Assembly (NCBI RefSeq): GCF_003026455.1
Contig: NZ_PYMB01000026.1
Coordinates: forward strand, 1 to 54,525
Reading direction: 5' to 3'
Origin: Photobacterium rosenbergii
Lineage (GTDB): Bacteria > Pseudomonadota > Gammaproteobacteria > Enterobacterales > Vibrionaceae
DNA length: 54,525 nt
The notes under the pieces are model-generated. The model ran no database searches and was not told where the DNA came from. It saw only the letters and a list, made by a program, of their open reading frames with translations. The translations under genes were made by a program, and so were the position numbers. This document shows positions 16,852 to 25,848 of the stretch, one piece after another (the stretch's first letter is position 1; each line of letters opens with the position of its first letter).

Positions 16852-18006
16852 TTACTTGATGTTAGCGAAGTCGCGTAGGATATCGGCTTTGTCAGTTTTT
16901 TCCCAAGGGAACTCTTCACGACCGAAGTGACCGTATGCCGCTGTCTTCTTGTACATTGGCTTCAATAGGTCAAGCATTTCGATCAGGCCGTATGGGCGTA
17001 GGTCGAAGTGCTGGCGTACTGCTTCTACGATGATGTCGTGAGACACTTTTTCAGTACCGAATGTTTCGATCATGATAGATGTTGGATCTGCAACACCGAT
17101 TGCGTAAGAAAGCTGGATTTCACAACGGTCAGCCATGCCAGCCGCGATGATGTTCTTCGCTACGTAGCGAGCTGCGTATGCTGCTGAACGGTCAACTTTC
17201 GATGGATCTTTACCAGAGAATGCACCGCCACCGTGACGAGCTGCACCGCCGTAGGTATCAACGATGATCTTACGACCAGTCAGGCCACAGTCACCCATTG
17301 GGCCACCGATAACGAAACGGCCGGTTGGGTTGATGAAGTACTTGGTGTCTTTGTTCAGCCACTCTGAAGGTAGAACTGGCTTGATGATCTCTTCCATTAC
17401 TGCTTCTTGCAGTACTGGTAGCTCAATGCTGTCACAGTGCTGGGTAGAAAGTACTACAGCATCGATACCAACGATTTTGCCTTGGTCGTAGGCAAAGGTA
17501 ACCTGGCTTTTTGCATCAGGGCGAAGCCAAGGAAGGGCACCGTTCTTACGTACTTTTGCCTGGCGCTCTACTAGGCGGTGAGCGTAAGTGACAGGAGCTG
17601 GCATCAATACGTCAGTTTCGTTGGTCGCGTAACCGAACATGATGCCTTGGTCACCAGCACCTAGTTCACGTGGGTCTTCACGGTCAACACCTTGGTTGAT
17701 GTCTGGAGACTGCTTACCGATTGCGCTTAGTACGGCACAAGAGTTAGCGTCGAAGCCCATGTCAGAGTGGGTGTAGCCGATTTCACGAACGGTTTCGCGA
17801 GTTAGCTCTTCGATATCAACCCAAGCAGAGGTAGTGATTTCACCACCAACCATTACCATACCGGTTTTTACGTAAGTCTCACACGCAACACGTGCTTTCG
17901 GATCTTGCTCTAAGATCGCATCCAATACTGCATCTGAAATCTGATCAGCAATTTTATCTGGATGACCTTCTGATACTGACTCAGAAGTAAACAGGTGCTT
18001 CGACAT
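16852..18006 (-). CDS. metK: S-adenosylmethionine synthetase (methionine adenosyltransferase)
   Basis: MetK makes S-adenosylmethionine from methionine and ATP. The 384-residue product has the E. coli length. Motifs include TSESVSEGHPDKIADQISDA at the N-terminus, GAGDQGIMFGYA and GGGAFSGKDPSKVDRSAAY, which bind methionine, ATP and metal ions. An open frame runs to 18072, but ATG 18006 has a GGGAG ribosome site and gives the conserved MSKHLFTSESVSEGH start. Upstream lie a sigma70-like promoter and a tandem series of MetJ-box-like octamers. Codon use is highly biased, as expected for a highly expressed gene. Confidence 0.97.
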   Translation of the reverse strand: MSKHLFTSESVSEGHPDKIADQISDAVLDAILEQDPKARVACETYVKTGMVMVGGEITTSAWVDIEELTRETVREIGYTHSDMGFDANSCAVLSAIGKQSPDINQGVDREDPRELGAGDQGIMFGYATNETDVLMPAPVTYAHRLVERQAKVRKNGALPWLRPDAKSQVTFAYDQGKIVGIDAVVLSTQHCDSIELPVLQEAVMEEIIKPVLPSEWLNKDTKYFINPTGRFVIGGPMGDCGLTGRKIIVDTYGGAARHGGGAFSGKDPSKVDRSAAYAARYVAKNIIAAGMADRCEIQLSYAIGVADPTSIMIETFGTEKVSHDIIVEAVRQHFDLRPYGLIEMLDLLKPMYKKTAAYGHFGREEFPWEKTDKADILRDFANIK

Positions 18007-18080
18007 GAGCGCTCCCATAAATATATGTGTTAGTTGATGTTCTCGGGCTCTTGAACCATGTTTGATGGTCACATACTTGC

Positions 18081-18128
18081 ATACGGATATACGTTTGTAT
18101 GTATAGAGCTACCTCCGTCTAGACGGCT
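18081..18128. promoter_or_regulatory. tandem MetJ-box-like octamers (candidate operator)
   Basis: Six consecutive in-register octamers match the MetJ consensus AGACGTCT at 5, 6, 4, 4, 5 and 7 of 8 positions (31 of 48; about 12 expected by chance). The best is AGACGGCT at 18121-18128 and the next best ATACGTTT at 18089-18096. The array begins at the expected transcription start of the metK promoter and runs into the leader. MetJ with S-adenosylmethionine is the known repressor of metK in enterics. The assignment rests on pattern only. Confidence 0.55.
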
Positions 18129-18156
18129 ATAATACTCTTTGTTGCTCGAAAATCAA
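18129..18156 (-). promoter_or_regulatory. sigma70-like promoter for metK
   Basis: On the minus strand, TTGATT (-35; plus coordinates 18151-18156) and TATTAT (-10; 18129-18134) are separated by 16 bases. The start would fall near 18122, leaving a leader of about 115 nt before metK. The remaining divergent region up to tktA (to 18414) shows no gene; I cannot place the tktA promoter with confidence. Confidence 0.55.
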
Positions 18157-18414
18157 CTTGCAATCGATAGGGATATTGAAGCCAATCCATAAGCAAACGT
18201 TTTCCCTGTAACGCTTTTATTACAGTTAGTTGCCTTGTTTATTGAGGGGCTATTACCATCATTACCTTGATATAGAACTTATTTTTCTCAGGAAATCGTT
18301 TGCAGTTATAGCCCAGTCTTTGCGACAATACCCGCCCGCCGAACTGCGGCTTGCCTGAACCAATGACGGTGAGGGGAGCCGAATATTCAACGTCTACGAA
18401 TTTCTGGAGCAGAC

Positions 18415-20409
18415 ATGTCTTCTCGTAAAGATCTTGCTAATGCAATCCGTGCCCTAAGCATGGACGGTGTTCAACAAGCTAACTCTGGCCACCCTGGTGC
18501 ACCTATGGGTATGGCTGATATCGCTGAAGTACTGTGGCGTGGCCACATGAACCACAACCCACAAAACCCTGAGTGGGCTGACCGCGACCGTTTCATCCTG
18601 TCGAACGGCCATGGTTCAATGCTGATTTACTCTCTGCTTCACCTTACTGGCTACGATCTGTCTATCGACGATCTGAAAAACTTCCGCCAACTGCACTCTA
18701 AAACACCGGGTCACCCAGAATACGGTTACGCACCGGGTGTTGAAACAACAACTGGCCCACTAGGCCAAGGCATCACCAACGGTGTGGGCATGGCGATGGC
18801 TGAAAAAGCCCTTGCTGCTCAGTTCAACCGTGAAGGCCACGACATCGTTGACCACCACACTTACGTGTTCATGGGTGACGGCTGTCTGATGGAAGGTATC
18901 TCTCACGAAGCGTGTTCGCTTGCGGGTACCCTAGGCCTAGGTAAACTAATCGCGTTCTGGGATGACAACGGCATCTCAATCGACGGTGAAGTTGAAGGTT
19001 GGTTCTCTGACGATACGCCTAAGCGTTTCGAAGCTTACGGCTGGCACGTAATCCCAGCGGTAGACGGCCACGATGCAGACGCTATCAACGCGGCTATCGA
19101 AGCGGCTAAAGCAGATCCGCGTCCTACGCTGATCTGTACCAAGACGATTATCGGTTTCGGTTCACCAAACAAAGCAGGTTCTCACGACTGTCACGGTGCG
19201 CCACTAGGCCACGACGAAATCGCAGCAGCACGCGAGTTCCTAGGTTGGAACCACGGTCCATTCGAAATCCCTGCAGACATCGCTGCTGAGTGGGATGCGA
19301 AAGAAGCAGGCGCAGCCAAAGAAGCGGCTTGGAACGAGAAGTTCGAAGCTTACGCAGCGGCTTACCCTGAGCTAGCAGCTGAATACAAGCGCCGTGTAAA
19401 CGGTGAGCTACCAGCACAGTGGGAAGAAAAAGCGAACGCTATCATTGCTGATTTGCAAGCTAACCCAGCAAACATCGCATCACGTAAAGCTTCTCAGAAC
19501 GCACTAGAAGCGTTCGGCCAGATGCTTCCTGAGTTCATGGGCGGCTCTGCTGACCTAGCACCTTCTAACCTGACTATGTGGTCTGGTTCTAAGTCGCTAG
19601 AAGCTAACGACTTCTCTGGTAACTACATCCACTACGGTGTGCGTGAGTTCGGCATGACAGCAATCATGAACGGCATCGCGCTACACGGTGGCTTCGTACC
19701 ATACGGTGCAACTTTCCTAATGTTCATGGAATACGCACGTAACGCAATGCGTATGGCTGCACTGATGAAAGTGCAGAACATCCAGGTTTACACCCACGAC
19801 TCTATCGGTTTGGGTGAAGATGGCCCGACTCACCAGCCGGTTGAGCAGATGGCATCTCTACGCCTGACGCCAAACATGAGCACATGGCGCCCATGTGACC
19901 AGGTTGAGTCTGCAGTAGCATGGAAACTGGCTATCGAGCGTAAAGACGGCCCAACGTCGCTTATCTTCTCGCGCCAGAACCTAGCTCAGCAGGAGCGTAG
20001 CGAAGCACAGGTTGCTGACATCGCTAAAGGTGCTTACATCCTGAAAGATTGCGAAGGCAAGCCTGAGCTTATCCTTATCGCAACCGGTTCTGAAGTTGAG
20101 CTAGCGGTAGAAGCTGCTGCACAGCTAACTGCAGAAGGTAAGAAAGTTCGCGTTGTTTCAATGCCATCAACGGATGCATTCGACAAGCAAGATGCCGCTT
20201 ACCGTGAAGCAGTTCTGCCATCAGACGTAACAGCTCGTGTTGCTATCGAAGCGGGTATTGCTGACTTCTGGTACAAGTACGTAGGTTTCAACGGCCGTAT
20301 CATCGGTATGACGACCTTCGGCGAATCAGCACCAGCTGGCGAGCTATTCAAAATGTTCGGCTTCACCACTGAAAACGTGGTAAACACAGCGAAAGAGCTG
20401 TTGGCATAA
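18415..20409 (+). CDS. tktA: transketolase
   Basis: A thiamine-diphosphate enzyme of the non-oxidative pentose phosphate pathway that transfers two-carbon units between ketose and aldose phosphates. The 664-residue chain carries H26 (SGHPG), H66 (NGHGS) and H100 (TPGHPE), matching E. coli active-site positions. The ThDP motif is GDGCLMEG from G154 to the DDNGIS segment. The pyrimidine domain has FMEYARNAMRMAAL and GLGEDGPTHQP. It has strong codon bias and an A-run-flanked terminator directly after. In Vibrio, epd usually follows. Here an AT-rich gene intervenes. Confidence 0.97.
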   Translation: MSSRKDLANAIRALSMDGVQQANSGHPGAPMGMADIAEVLWRGHMNHNPQNPEWADRDRFILSNGHGSMLIYSLLHLTGYDLSIDDLKNFRQLHSKTPGHPEYGYAPGVETTTGPLGQGITNGVGMAMAEKALAAQFNREGHDIVDHHTYVFMGDGCLMEGISHEACSLAGTLGLGKLIAFWDDNGISIDGEVEGWFSDDTPKRFEAYGWHVIPAVDGHDADAINAAIEAAKADPRPTLICTKTIIGFGSPNKAGSHDCHGAPLGHDEIAAAREFLGWNHGPFEIPADIAAEWDAKEAGAAKEAAWNEKFEAYAAAYPELAAEYKRRVNGELPAQWEEKANAIIADLQANPANIASRKASQNALEAFGQMLPEFMGGSADLAPSNLTMWSGSKSLEANDFSGNYIHYGVREFGMTAIMNGIALHGGFVPYGATFLMFMEYARNAMRMAALMKVQNIQVYTHDSIGLGEDGPTHQPVEQMASLRLTPNMSTWRPCDQVESAVAWKLAIERKDGPTSLIFSRQNLAQQERSEAQVADIAKGAYILKDCEGKPELILIATGSEVELAVEAAAQLTAEGKKVRVVSMPSTDAFDKQDAAYREAVLPSDVTARVAIEAGIADFWYKYVGFNGRIIGMTTFGESAPAGELFKMFGFTTENVVNTAKELLA

Positions 20410-20430
20410 TAAAATTCTACCTTTTAGAAA

Positions 20431-20461
20431 AAAGCCCCTATGATTTATAGGGGCTTTTTTT
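20431..20461 (+). terminator. intrinsic terminator after tktA
   Basis: A perfect 10-bp stem, AAAGCCCCTA (20431-20440) and TAGGGGCTTT (20448-20457), is followed by a T-run. It separates tktA from the AT-rich gene, whose ribosome site lies immediately after the T-run. Confidence 0.95.
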
Positions 20462-20474
20462 ATAAGGGGTGGAT

Positions 20475-21650
20475 ATGGAACATTCATCAGATGAGTCTAA
20501 AAGGTTACTGTTTTGGTTTATTGTTGGCGTAATCATTACATTTTCATTTGCATACGTAGATACCATTGACTTATTTTATGGCGAGCTATCTCGTGGGCAA
20601 GTTATGGGACGAGATTTTTTACATTCTTGGACTGCGGCTCGATTAGGCCTTGATGGTAACTTTACTGAAATATATAACACGGATAAGTTTATTAATTATG
20701 CCCCTCAGGTTGTGAAAGAGAGTGGTGTAGTATTTAACTTTGCATATCCTCCGCAAAATTTACTAATATTGCTACCATTTGGAGTCTTAAGTTATAATTC
20801 TGCTCTTATTATATGGAGCATTCTGGGGTTAACGGTATTCTTGAGCTCATTTTATATAGGCTCTGAAGACGAAAAAACCAACTTATGGCTGATTGTCTTA
20901 ATTTTAGCACCTACAACTATTCTTAATTTTATATTCGGCCAAAATGGATTATTAGTGGCAGCACTGCTAATAGGTGGAGTTAGAGCATTAGATAAGCAAC
21001 CTGTTTTAGCAGGTTTTCTTTTTGGTATATTGACGATTAAACCACATTTAGGCCTTCTTATTCCTATTGCACTTATAGCTAGTAATAATTGGAAAGCTTT
21101 CCTATCTGCTGTTATTACGACGATAGCCTTTATATCACTCACTGTTATCGTTATGGGAGTAGAGGTTTGGAGTGCATGGTGGGGAGAAGGTGCGTTAGCT
21201 TATGCTCGTTCATTTATTGAGAATGGTAAAGGAATGGGGATAATGATGCAAGTATCTCCATTTATAATGGTTAGAGAAACTTTTGGTAATTTAACTTTAG
21301 CTTGGATCGTTCAGGCTATATCAATGCTTATTTCAACAGTTATTATCATTTTCACTTTTAGGTCAAATTATGACAGTGCTATTAAAGGGGGGATTTTAGT
21401 TGTAGCGACATATTTAGTTAGTCCATATGTGCATAATTATGATATGGCCGCATTAACAGGTGTTATTGCTATATTAATATGTAGGTTTGGTGGTTTTTTT
21501 TCAAATTATCATAGCAGTGTTGTTTTTATTCTGGTTTGGTTTGCTCCTGTTCTAACAATGTATTTTTCGATGGTGGGTTTTTTTGTTTCACCTTTTATTG
21601 TTTTATATTTCTTATTTTTCTTAATTAAACATCCAATCTATAGTAAGTAA
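20475..21650 (+). CDS. probable polytopic membrane glycosyltransferase (GT87/DUF2029-like)
   Basis: A 391-residue hydrophobic protein with about ten predicted membrane helices. It resembles GT87 (DUF2029) polyprenyl-phosphate-sugar-dependent mannosyltransferases: the luminal acidic VMGRDFLHSW region, the FAYPPQNLLILLPFG motif, and GFLFGILTIKPHLGLLIP, where the K-P-H/Q signature is clear. The donor and acceptor are unknown. The DNA is markedly AT-rich compared with tktA and epd on both sides, with many ATA and TTA codons, which suggests horizontal gain. I chose ATG 20475 over GTG 20469 because AAGGGG lies at proper spacing. It sits alone between terminators at 20431 and 21841. Confidence 0.75.
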   Translation: MEHSSDESKRLLFWFIVGVIITFSFAYVDTIDLFYGELSRGQVMGRDFLHSWTAARLGLDGNFTEIYNTDKFINYAPQVVKESGVVFNFAYPPQNLLILLPFGVLSYNSALIIWSILGLTVFLSSFYIGSEDEKTNLWLIVLILAPTTILNFIFGQNGLLVAALLIGGVRALDKQPVLAGFLFGILTIKPHLGLLIPIALIASNNWKAFLSAVITTIAFISLTVIVMGVEVWSAWWGEGALAYARSFIENGKGMGIMMQVSPFIMVRETFGNLTLAWIVQAISMLISTVIIIFTFRSNYDSAIKGGILVVATYLVSPYVHNYDMAALTGVIAILICRFGGFFSNYHSSVVFILVWFAPVLTMYFSMVGFFVSPFIVLYFLFFLIKHPIYSK

Positions 21651-21855
21651 TGATTTAATTTTCGATGATAATGTAGTTGGATATTTACAACAAAAGGAAT
21701 CATTAAGAAGCCTGTTGTTTGCAGAAAAACTCGTCATATTGTTCTTTCTAGGTGCTGGACGCCCTTTAGGTATATTATATGACAAGGCTGTTCAGGGGAG
21801 CAACTCGGCATTTGCTTATTTATTTCGAACTATGAAAAAAAAAGCCCCGGCATGA
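21625..21855 (+). other. open stretch without a start codon after the AT-rich gene (possible remnant)
   Basis: A 76-codon open stretch overlaps the end of the upstream gene in another frame and runs to the TGA in the following terminator. It has no ATG except near its end, and I cannot match the peptide (containing SLLFAEKLVILFF and LGAGRPLGILYD) to a family. It could be the remains of a gene brought in with the AT-rich island or a chance reading. The rest of 21651-22050 holds the terminator at 21841 and presumably the epd promoter. Confidence 0.25.
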
Positions 21856-21866
21856 GGGCTTTTTTA
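21841..21866 (+). terminator. intrinsic terminator before epd
   Basis: AAAGCCC (21841-21847) pairs with GGGCTTT (21856-21862), with an A-run before and a T-run after. It isolates the AT-rich region from epd. Confidence 0.85.
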
Positions 21867-22050
21867 TATAAAACGTGATCATTGTCACGCTATAGGTCAA
21901 TGGTAAAGACCAGCAAAAATACAAGGTTTTCATTTTAAGTTAATGAAAATATAGCAATTTATTCTCTTGGGTGACTCTGCTCACATTTATGGTGATTATC
22001 AAGTTAGCTTGTTATACACTAACGCGGCTTATTAATTTTGTAGCACGGAT

Positions 22051-23091
22051 ATGACACTAAAAGTCGCAATTAATGGATTTGGCCGTATTGGTCGCAGTGT
22101 GCTTCGCGCACTGTACGAGAGCGGTAAAGATCATCACATCGACGTCGTGGCAGTCAACGAATTGGCTGAGCCTGAAGCTATGGCTCATCTGCTGCAGTAT
22201 GACACTAGTCACGGACGCTTCTTCAAGCCTGTCAGCCATGATCAGGAGCACTTGTTTATTGCTCATGAAAACGGCGAACAGGACAGTATCCGTATCCTCC
22301 ACCAAAGCGACATTCACTTACTACCCTGGAAAGACCTCGACATCGATATTGTCCTGGACTGTACCGGCATCTTCGGAAGTCGTGCCGACGGTGAAGCCCA
22401 CATCAAAGCGGGCGCCAAGAAAGTGTTATTTTCTCACCCTGCTGCAAATGATATCGACAATACCATTATCTATGGTGTGAACCATGACTCGCTCAAAGCT
22501 GAGCATCACATTGTCTCCAACGGCTCTTGCACCACCAACTGTATTGTCCCTGTTATCAAGGTATTGGATGAAGCCTTCGGGATTGAATCCGGCACCATTA
22601 CCACTATCCACTCGGCGATGAATGACCAGCAGGTCATCGATGCTTACCACAGCGATTTACGCCGGACCCGAGCTGCCAGCCAGTCGATTATTCCCGTTGA
22701 TACTAAACTTCATCTGGGTATTGGTCGTATCTTTCCGAAATTTTCTGACAAATTCGAAGCCATCTCTGTGCGCGTACCGACAATTAACGTCACTGCGATG
22801 GATTTAAGTGTCACTGTAAAAACAAATGTGAAAGTTAATGACGTAAATCAATCACTGGCCGAGGCGTCTCGTTGTACATTAGATGGCATAGTGGATTACA
22901 CAGAAGCGCCACTTGTCTCGATAGACTTCAATCACGATCCCCATAGCGCGATTGTCGACGGTACCCAGACCCGTGTAAGTAATCAGCATCTTATCAAGCT
23001 GTTGGTCTGGTGTGATAACGAATGGGGCTTTGCCAACCGGATGCTAGACACCGCCCTGGCAATGCAGGCTACCGATAAGGTTGCCGAGTAA
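22051..23091 (+). CDS. epd: D-erythrose-4-phosphate dehydrogenase
   Basis: Epd oxidises erythrose-4-phosphate to 4-phosphoerythronate with NAD+ for pyridoxal phosphate synthesis. It is a GAPDH family protein of 346 residues, with NAD-binding INGFGRIGRSVLRAL and the nucleophile Cys160 in SNGSCTTNC. The TTIHSAMNDQQVIDAY and DLRRTRAASQSIIP segments are Epd-type, where GAPDH would have TTVHATTATQK. The order epd-pgk-fbaA is conserved with E. coli. pdxJ, which acts later in PLP synthesis, is also in this window at 53093. Confidence 0.95.
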   Translation: MTLKVAINGFGRIGRSVLRALYESGKDHHIDVVAVNELAEPEAMAHLLQYDTSHGRFFKPVSHDQEHLFIAHENGEQDSIRILHQSDIHLLPWKDLDIDIVLDCTGIFGSRADGEAHIKAGAKKVLFSHPAANDIDNTIIYGVNHDSLKAEHHIVSNGSCTTNCIVPVIKVLDEAFGIESGTITTIHSAMNDQQVIDAYHSDLRRTRAASQSIIPVDTKLHLGIGRIFPKFSDKFEAISVRVPTINVTAMDLSVTVKTNVKVNDVNQSLAEASRCTLDGIVDYTEAPLVSIDFNHDPHSAIVDGTQTRVSNQHLIKLLVWCDNEWGFANRMLDTALAMQATDKVAE

Positions 23092-23178
23092 ATAGATGTA
23101 AGAATTATTGGGCTTGGCAGTGACGCCGGGCCGACAAAAACTTTGACTTTAAATTAATCAATGTTGAGAGGACAAACC

Positions 23179-24342
23179 ATGTCTGTAATCAAGATGACTG
23201 ATCTGGAACTAGCAGGTAAACGCGTATTCATCCGTGCGGACCTAAACGTACCAGTGAAAGACGGTAAAGTAACTTCTGATGCACGTATCCTTGCATCTCT
23301 GCCAACTATTAAGCAGTGCCTAGAAGCTGGCGCAAAAGTAATGGTTACTTCTCACCTTGGTCGTCCAACTGAAGGCGAGTACGCGGAAGAGTTCTCTCTA
23401 CAGCCTGTTGTTAACTACCTAAACGACGCTCTAGATTGCGACGTTAAGCTAGCAAAAGACTACCTAGACGGTCTTGAGTTGAACGCTGGCGAGCTAGTTG
23501 TTCTTGAAAACGTTCGCTTCAACAAAGGCGAGAAGAAGAACGAAGAAGAGCTTTCTAAGAAGTACGCTGCACTATGTGACGTATTCGTAATGGACGCATT
23601 TGGTACGGCTCACCGTGCACAGGCGTCTACTCACGGTGTAGGTACTTACGCTCCTGTTGCATGTGCTGGTCCTCTTCTTGCTGCTGAGCTAGAAGCACTA
23701 GGTAAAGCAATGGACAACCCAGAGCGCCCATTGGTTGCTATCGTTGGTGGTTCAAAAGTTTCTACTAAGCTAACTGTACTTGAGTCTCTATCTAAAGTTG
23801 CTGACCAGCTAGTTGTTGGTGGTGGTATCGCAAACACTTTCATCGCTGCTGAAGGCCACAACGTAGGTAAGTCTCTATACGAAGCTGACCTAGTTGAAAC
23901 TGCTCAGAAGCTAATGAAAGAGTGTGCAATCCCAGTTGCAACTGACGTTGCTTGTGCGAAAGCATTCGACGAGAACGCTGAAGCTGAAATCAAGAGCGTT
24001 ACAGAAGTTGCTGACGATGACATGATTTTCGACCTAGGTCCTGAGTCAACTGCAGCTCTTGCTGAAATCATCGGCAACGCAAAAACTATCCTTTGGAACG
24101 GCCCTGTAGGCGTATTCGAGTTCAAGAACTTCGAAGCGGGTACTGCAGGTATCTCTAAAGCAATCGCTGAATCTGCAGGTTTCTCTGTAGCAGGCGGTGG
24201 TGACACTCTAGCGGCTATCGACAAGTTCGGTATCAAGGCTGACGTTTCTTACATCTCTACAGGTGGCGGTGCGTTCCTTGAGTTCGTTGAAGGTAAAGTA
24301 CTTCCAGCGGTTGCAATGCTAGAAGAGCGTGCTAAAGCTTAA
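23179..24342 (+). CDS. pgk: phosphoglycerate kinase
   Basis: Pgk transfers a phosphate from 1,3-bisphosphoglycerate to ADP in glycolysis. The 387-residue monomer has the E. coli length. N-terminal RADLNVPVKDGKV and SHLGRPTEG bind the sugar phosphate. VGGSKVSTKLTVLE and the C-terminal GGGDTLAAIDKFG bind nucleotide and form the hinge. ATG 23179 has GAGAGGA upstream; the alternative at 23161 adds only six non-conserved residues. Codon bias is very strong. A terminator follows at 24354, so fbaA probably also has its own promoter. Confidence 0.97.
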   Translation: MSVIKMTDLELAGKRVFIRADLNVPVKDGKVTSDARILASLPTIKQCLEAGAKVMVTSHLGRPTEGEYAEEFSLQPVVNYLNDALDCDVKLAKDYLDGLELNAGELVVLENVRFNKGEKKNEEELSKKYAALCDVFVMDAFGTAHRAQASTHGVGTYAPVACAGPLLAAELEALGKAMDNPERPLVAIVGGSKVSTKLTVLESLSKVADQLVVGGGIANTFIAAEGHNVGKSLYEADLVETAQKLMKECAIPVATDVACAKAFDENAEAEIKSVTEVADDDMIFDLGPESTAALAEIIGNAKTILWNGPVGVFEFKNFEAGTAGISKAIAESAGFSVAGGGDTLAAIDKFGIKADVSYISTGGGAFLEFVEGKVLPAVAMLEERAKA

Positions 24343-24353
24343 GTAATTTGAGT

Positions 24354-24390
24354 GCGGGAGTTCCGTCCAATAAAGAACTCCCGCCTTTTA
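24354..24390 (+). terminator. intrinsic terminator after pgk
   Basis: A 10-bp stem, GCGGGAGTTC (24354-24363) and GAACTCCCGC (24375-24384), with CTTTTAT after it. The T-run is short, so some read-through to fbaA is likely. Confidence 0.8.
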
Positions 24391-24496
24391 TCTGATTGTG
24401 AAAAAGGTCATGTTTTTGTAGAATATGGCCACTTCGCAAACGATTGCACAGATTTATATATTTATATAAGACAACAAGGCTAATAGGACTATTGTT

Positions 24497-25573
24497 ATGT
24501 CTAAGATCTTCGATTTTGTAAAACCTGGTGTTATTTCTGGCGACGACGTACAGAAAGTATTTGAAGTAGCAAAAGAAAACAAATTTGCTCTTCCAGCGGT
24601 TAACGTTGTTAACACTGACTCTGTAAACTCTGTACTAGAAGCTGCTGCTAAAGTTAAAGCTCCAGTTGTTGTTCAGTTCTCTAACGGCGGTGCTGCTTTC
24701 TTCGCTGGTAAAGGCCTGAAACTAGAAGGTCAAGAATCTCAGATCATGGGTGCTGTAGCTGGTGCGAAATACGTACACGCTGTTGCTGAGTCTTACGGTG
24801 TGCCAGTAATCCTTCACACTGACCACGCTGCTAAGAAGCTTCTTCCATGGATCGACGGTCTACTAGACGCGGGTGAAGAGTTCTTCGCACAAACTGGTAA
24901 GCCTCTATTCTCTTCTCACATGATTGACCTTTCTGAAGAGTCTCTAGAAGAGAACATCGAAATCTCTGCTAAGTACCTAGAGCGTATGGCTAAGATGGGT
25001 ATGACTCTAGAGATCGAACTAGGTTGTACTGGTGGTGAAGAAGACGGCGTTGACAACACTGATATGGATCAGTCTGAGCTGTACACTTCTCCAGAAGACG
25101 TAGCTTACGCTTACGAGAAACTAAACGCTATCAGCCCACGTTTCACTATCGCTGCATCTTTCGGTAACGTACACGGTGTATACAAGCCAGGTAACGTTGT
25201 TCTAACTCCAACTATCCTACGTGACTCTCAGGCATACTGTGCAGAGAAATTCGGTATCGCTGATAACGCTCTGAACTTCGTATTCCACGGTGGTTCTGGT
25301 TCTTCTCAGGAAGAAATCGAAGAGTCAATCGGCTACGGTGTTATCAAAATGAACATCGATACTGATACTCAGTGGGCAACTTGGGACGGCGTACGTGCGT
25401 ACGAAGCGGAAAACCGTGACTTCCTACAGGGCCAGATCGGTAACCCAACTGGCGAAGACGCGCCTAACAAGAAATACTACGATCCACGCGTATGGCTACG
25501 TGCTGGTCAGGTTGGTATGGTTAACCGTCTTGAGCAAGCTTTCAAAGACCTTAACGCTATCGACGTACTATAA
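24497..25573 (+). CDS. fbaA: fructose-bisphosphate aldolase, class II
   Basis: A zinc-dependent aldolase that cleaves fructose-1,6-bisphosphate. At 358 residues it has the class IIA length. Catalytic D109 and zinc ligand H110 lie in LHTDHAAKK, matching E. coli numbering. The further zinc ligands are in IELGCTGGEEDGVDN (E) and the GNVHGVYKPGNV and VFHGGSGS segments (H). It is very highly codon-biased. The short gap to pgk contains a terminator and probably a promoter. A UUCG-loop terminator follows. Confidence 0.97.
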   Translation: MSKIFDFVKPGVISGDDVQKVFEVAKENKFALPAVNVVNTDSVNSVLEAAAKVKAPVVVQFSNGGAAFFAGKGLKLEGQESQIMGAVAGAKYVHAVAESYGVPVILHTDHAAKKLLPWIDGLLDAGEEFFAQTGKPLFSSHMIDLSEESLEENIEISAKYLERMAKMGMTLEIELGCTGGEEDGVDNTDMDQSELYTSPEDVAYAYEKLNAISPRFTIAASFGNVHGVYKPGNVVLTPTILRDSQAYCAEKFGIADNALNFVFHGGSGSSQEEIEESIGYGVIKMNIDTDTQWATWDGVRAYEAENRDFLQGQIGNPTGEDAPNKKYYDPRVWLRAGQVGMVNRLEQAFKDLNAIDVL

Positions 25574-25600
25574 GTTACGTTTAGCTTAAAGTTTTGTAAA

Positions 25601-25626
25601 AAACCCGCTTCGGCGGGTTTTTTTTT
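25601..25626 (+). terminator. intrinsic terminator after fbaA (TTCG tetraloop)
   Basis: AAACCCGC (25601-25608) pairs with GCGGGTTT (25613-25620) around a very stable TTCG tetraloop, followed by a T-run of nine. Confidence 0.96.
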
Positions 25627-25848
25627 GCCTGTCATTTGTTTGTGAACTCGCTCAAATTTTTGTTGGCGTTTTTTGAGCTGAGGAGTATTATCCGGCGCGA
25701 AAAAGAGCTACCAAGGCTCAACAAAATCAATAAATCACTGTTATAGTGGTGATTGCATAAGTAATTAACATAATTAAGCCTATGATTATTTGTGCTCCCG
25801 TGGCCTTTTTTACGGGAAAGGAAATAACATTTGCAGGATGAGAAAGGT

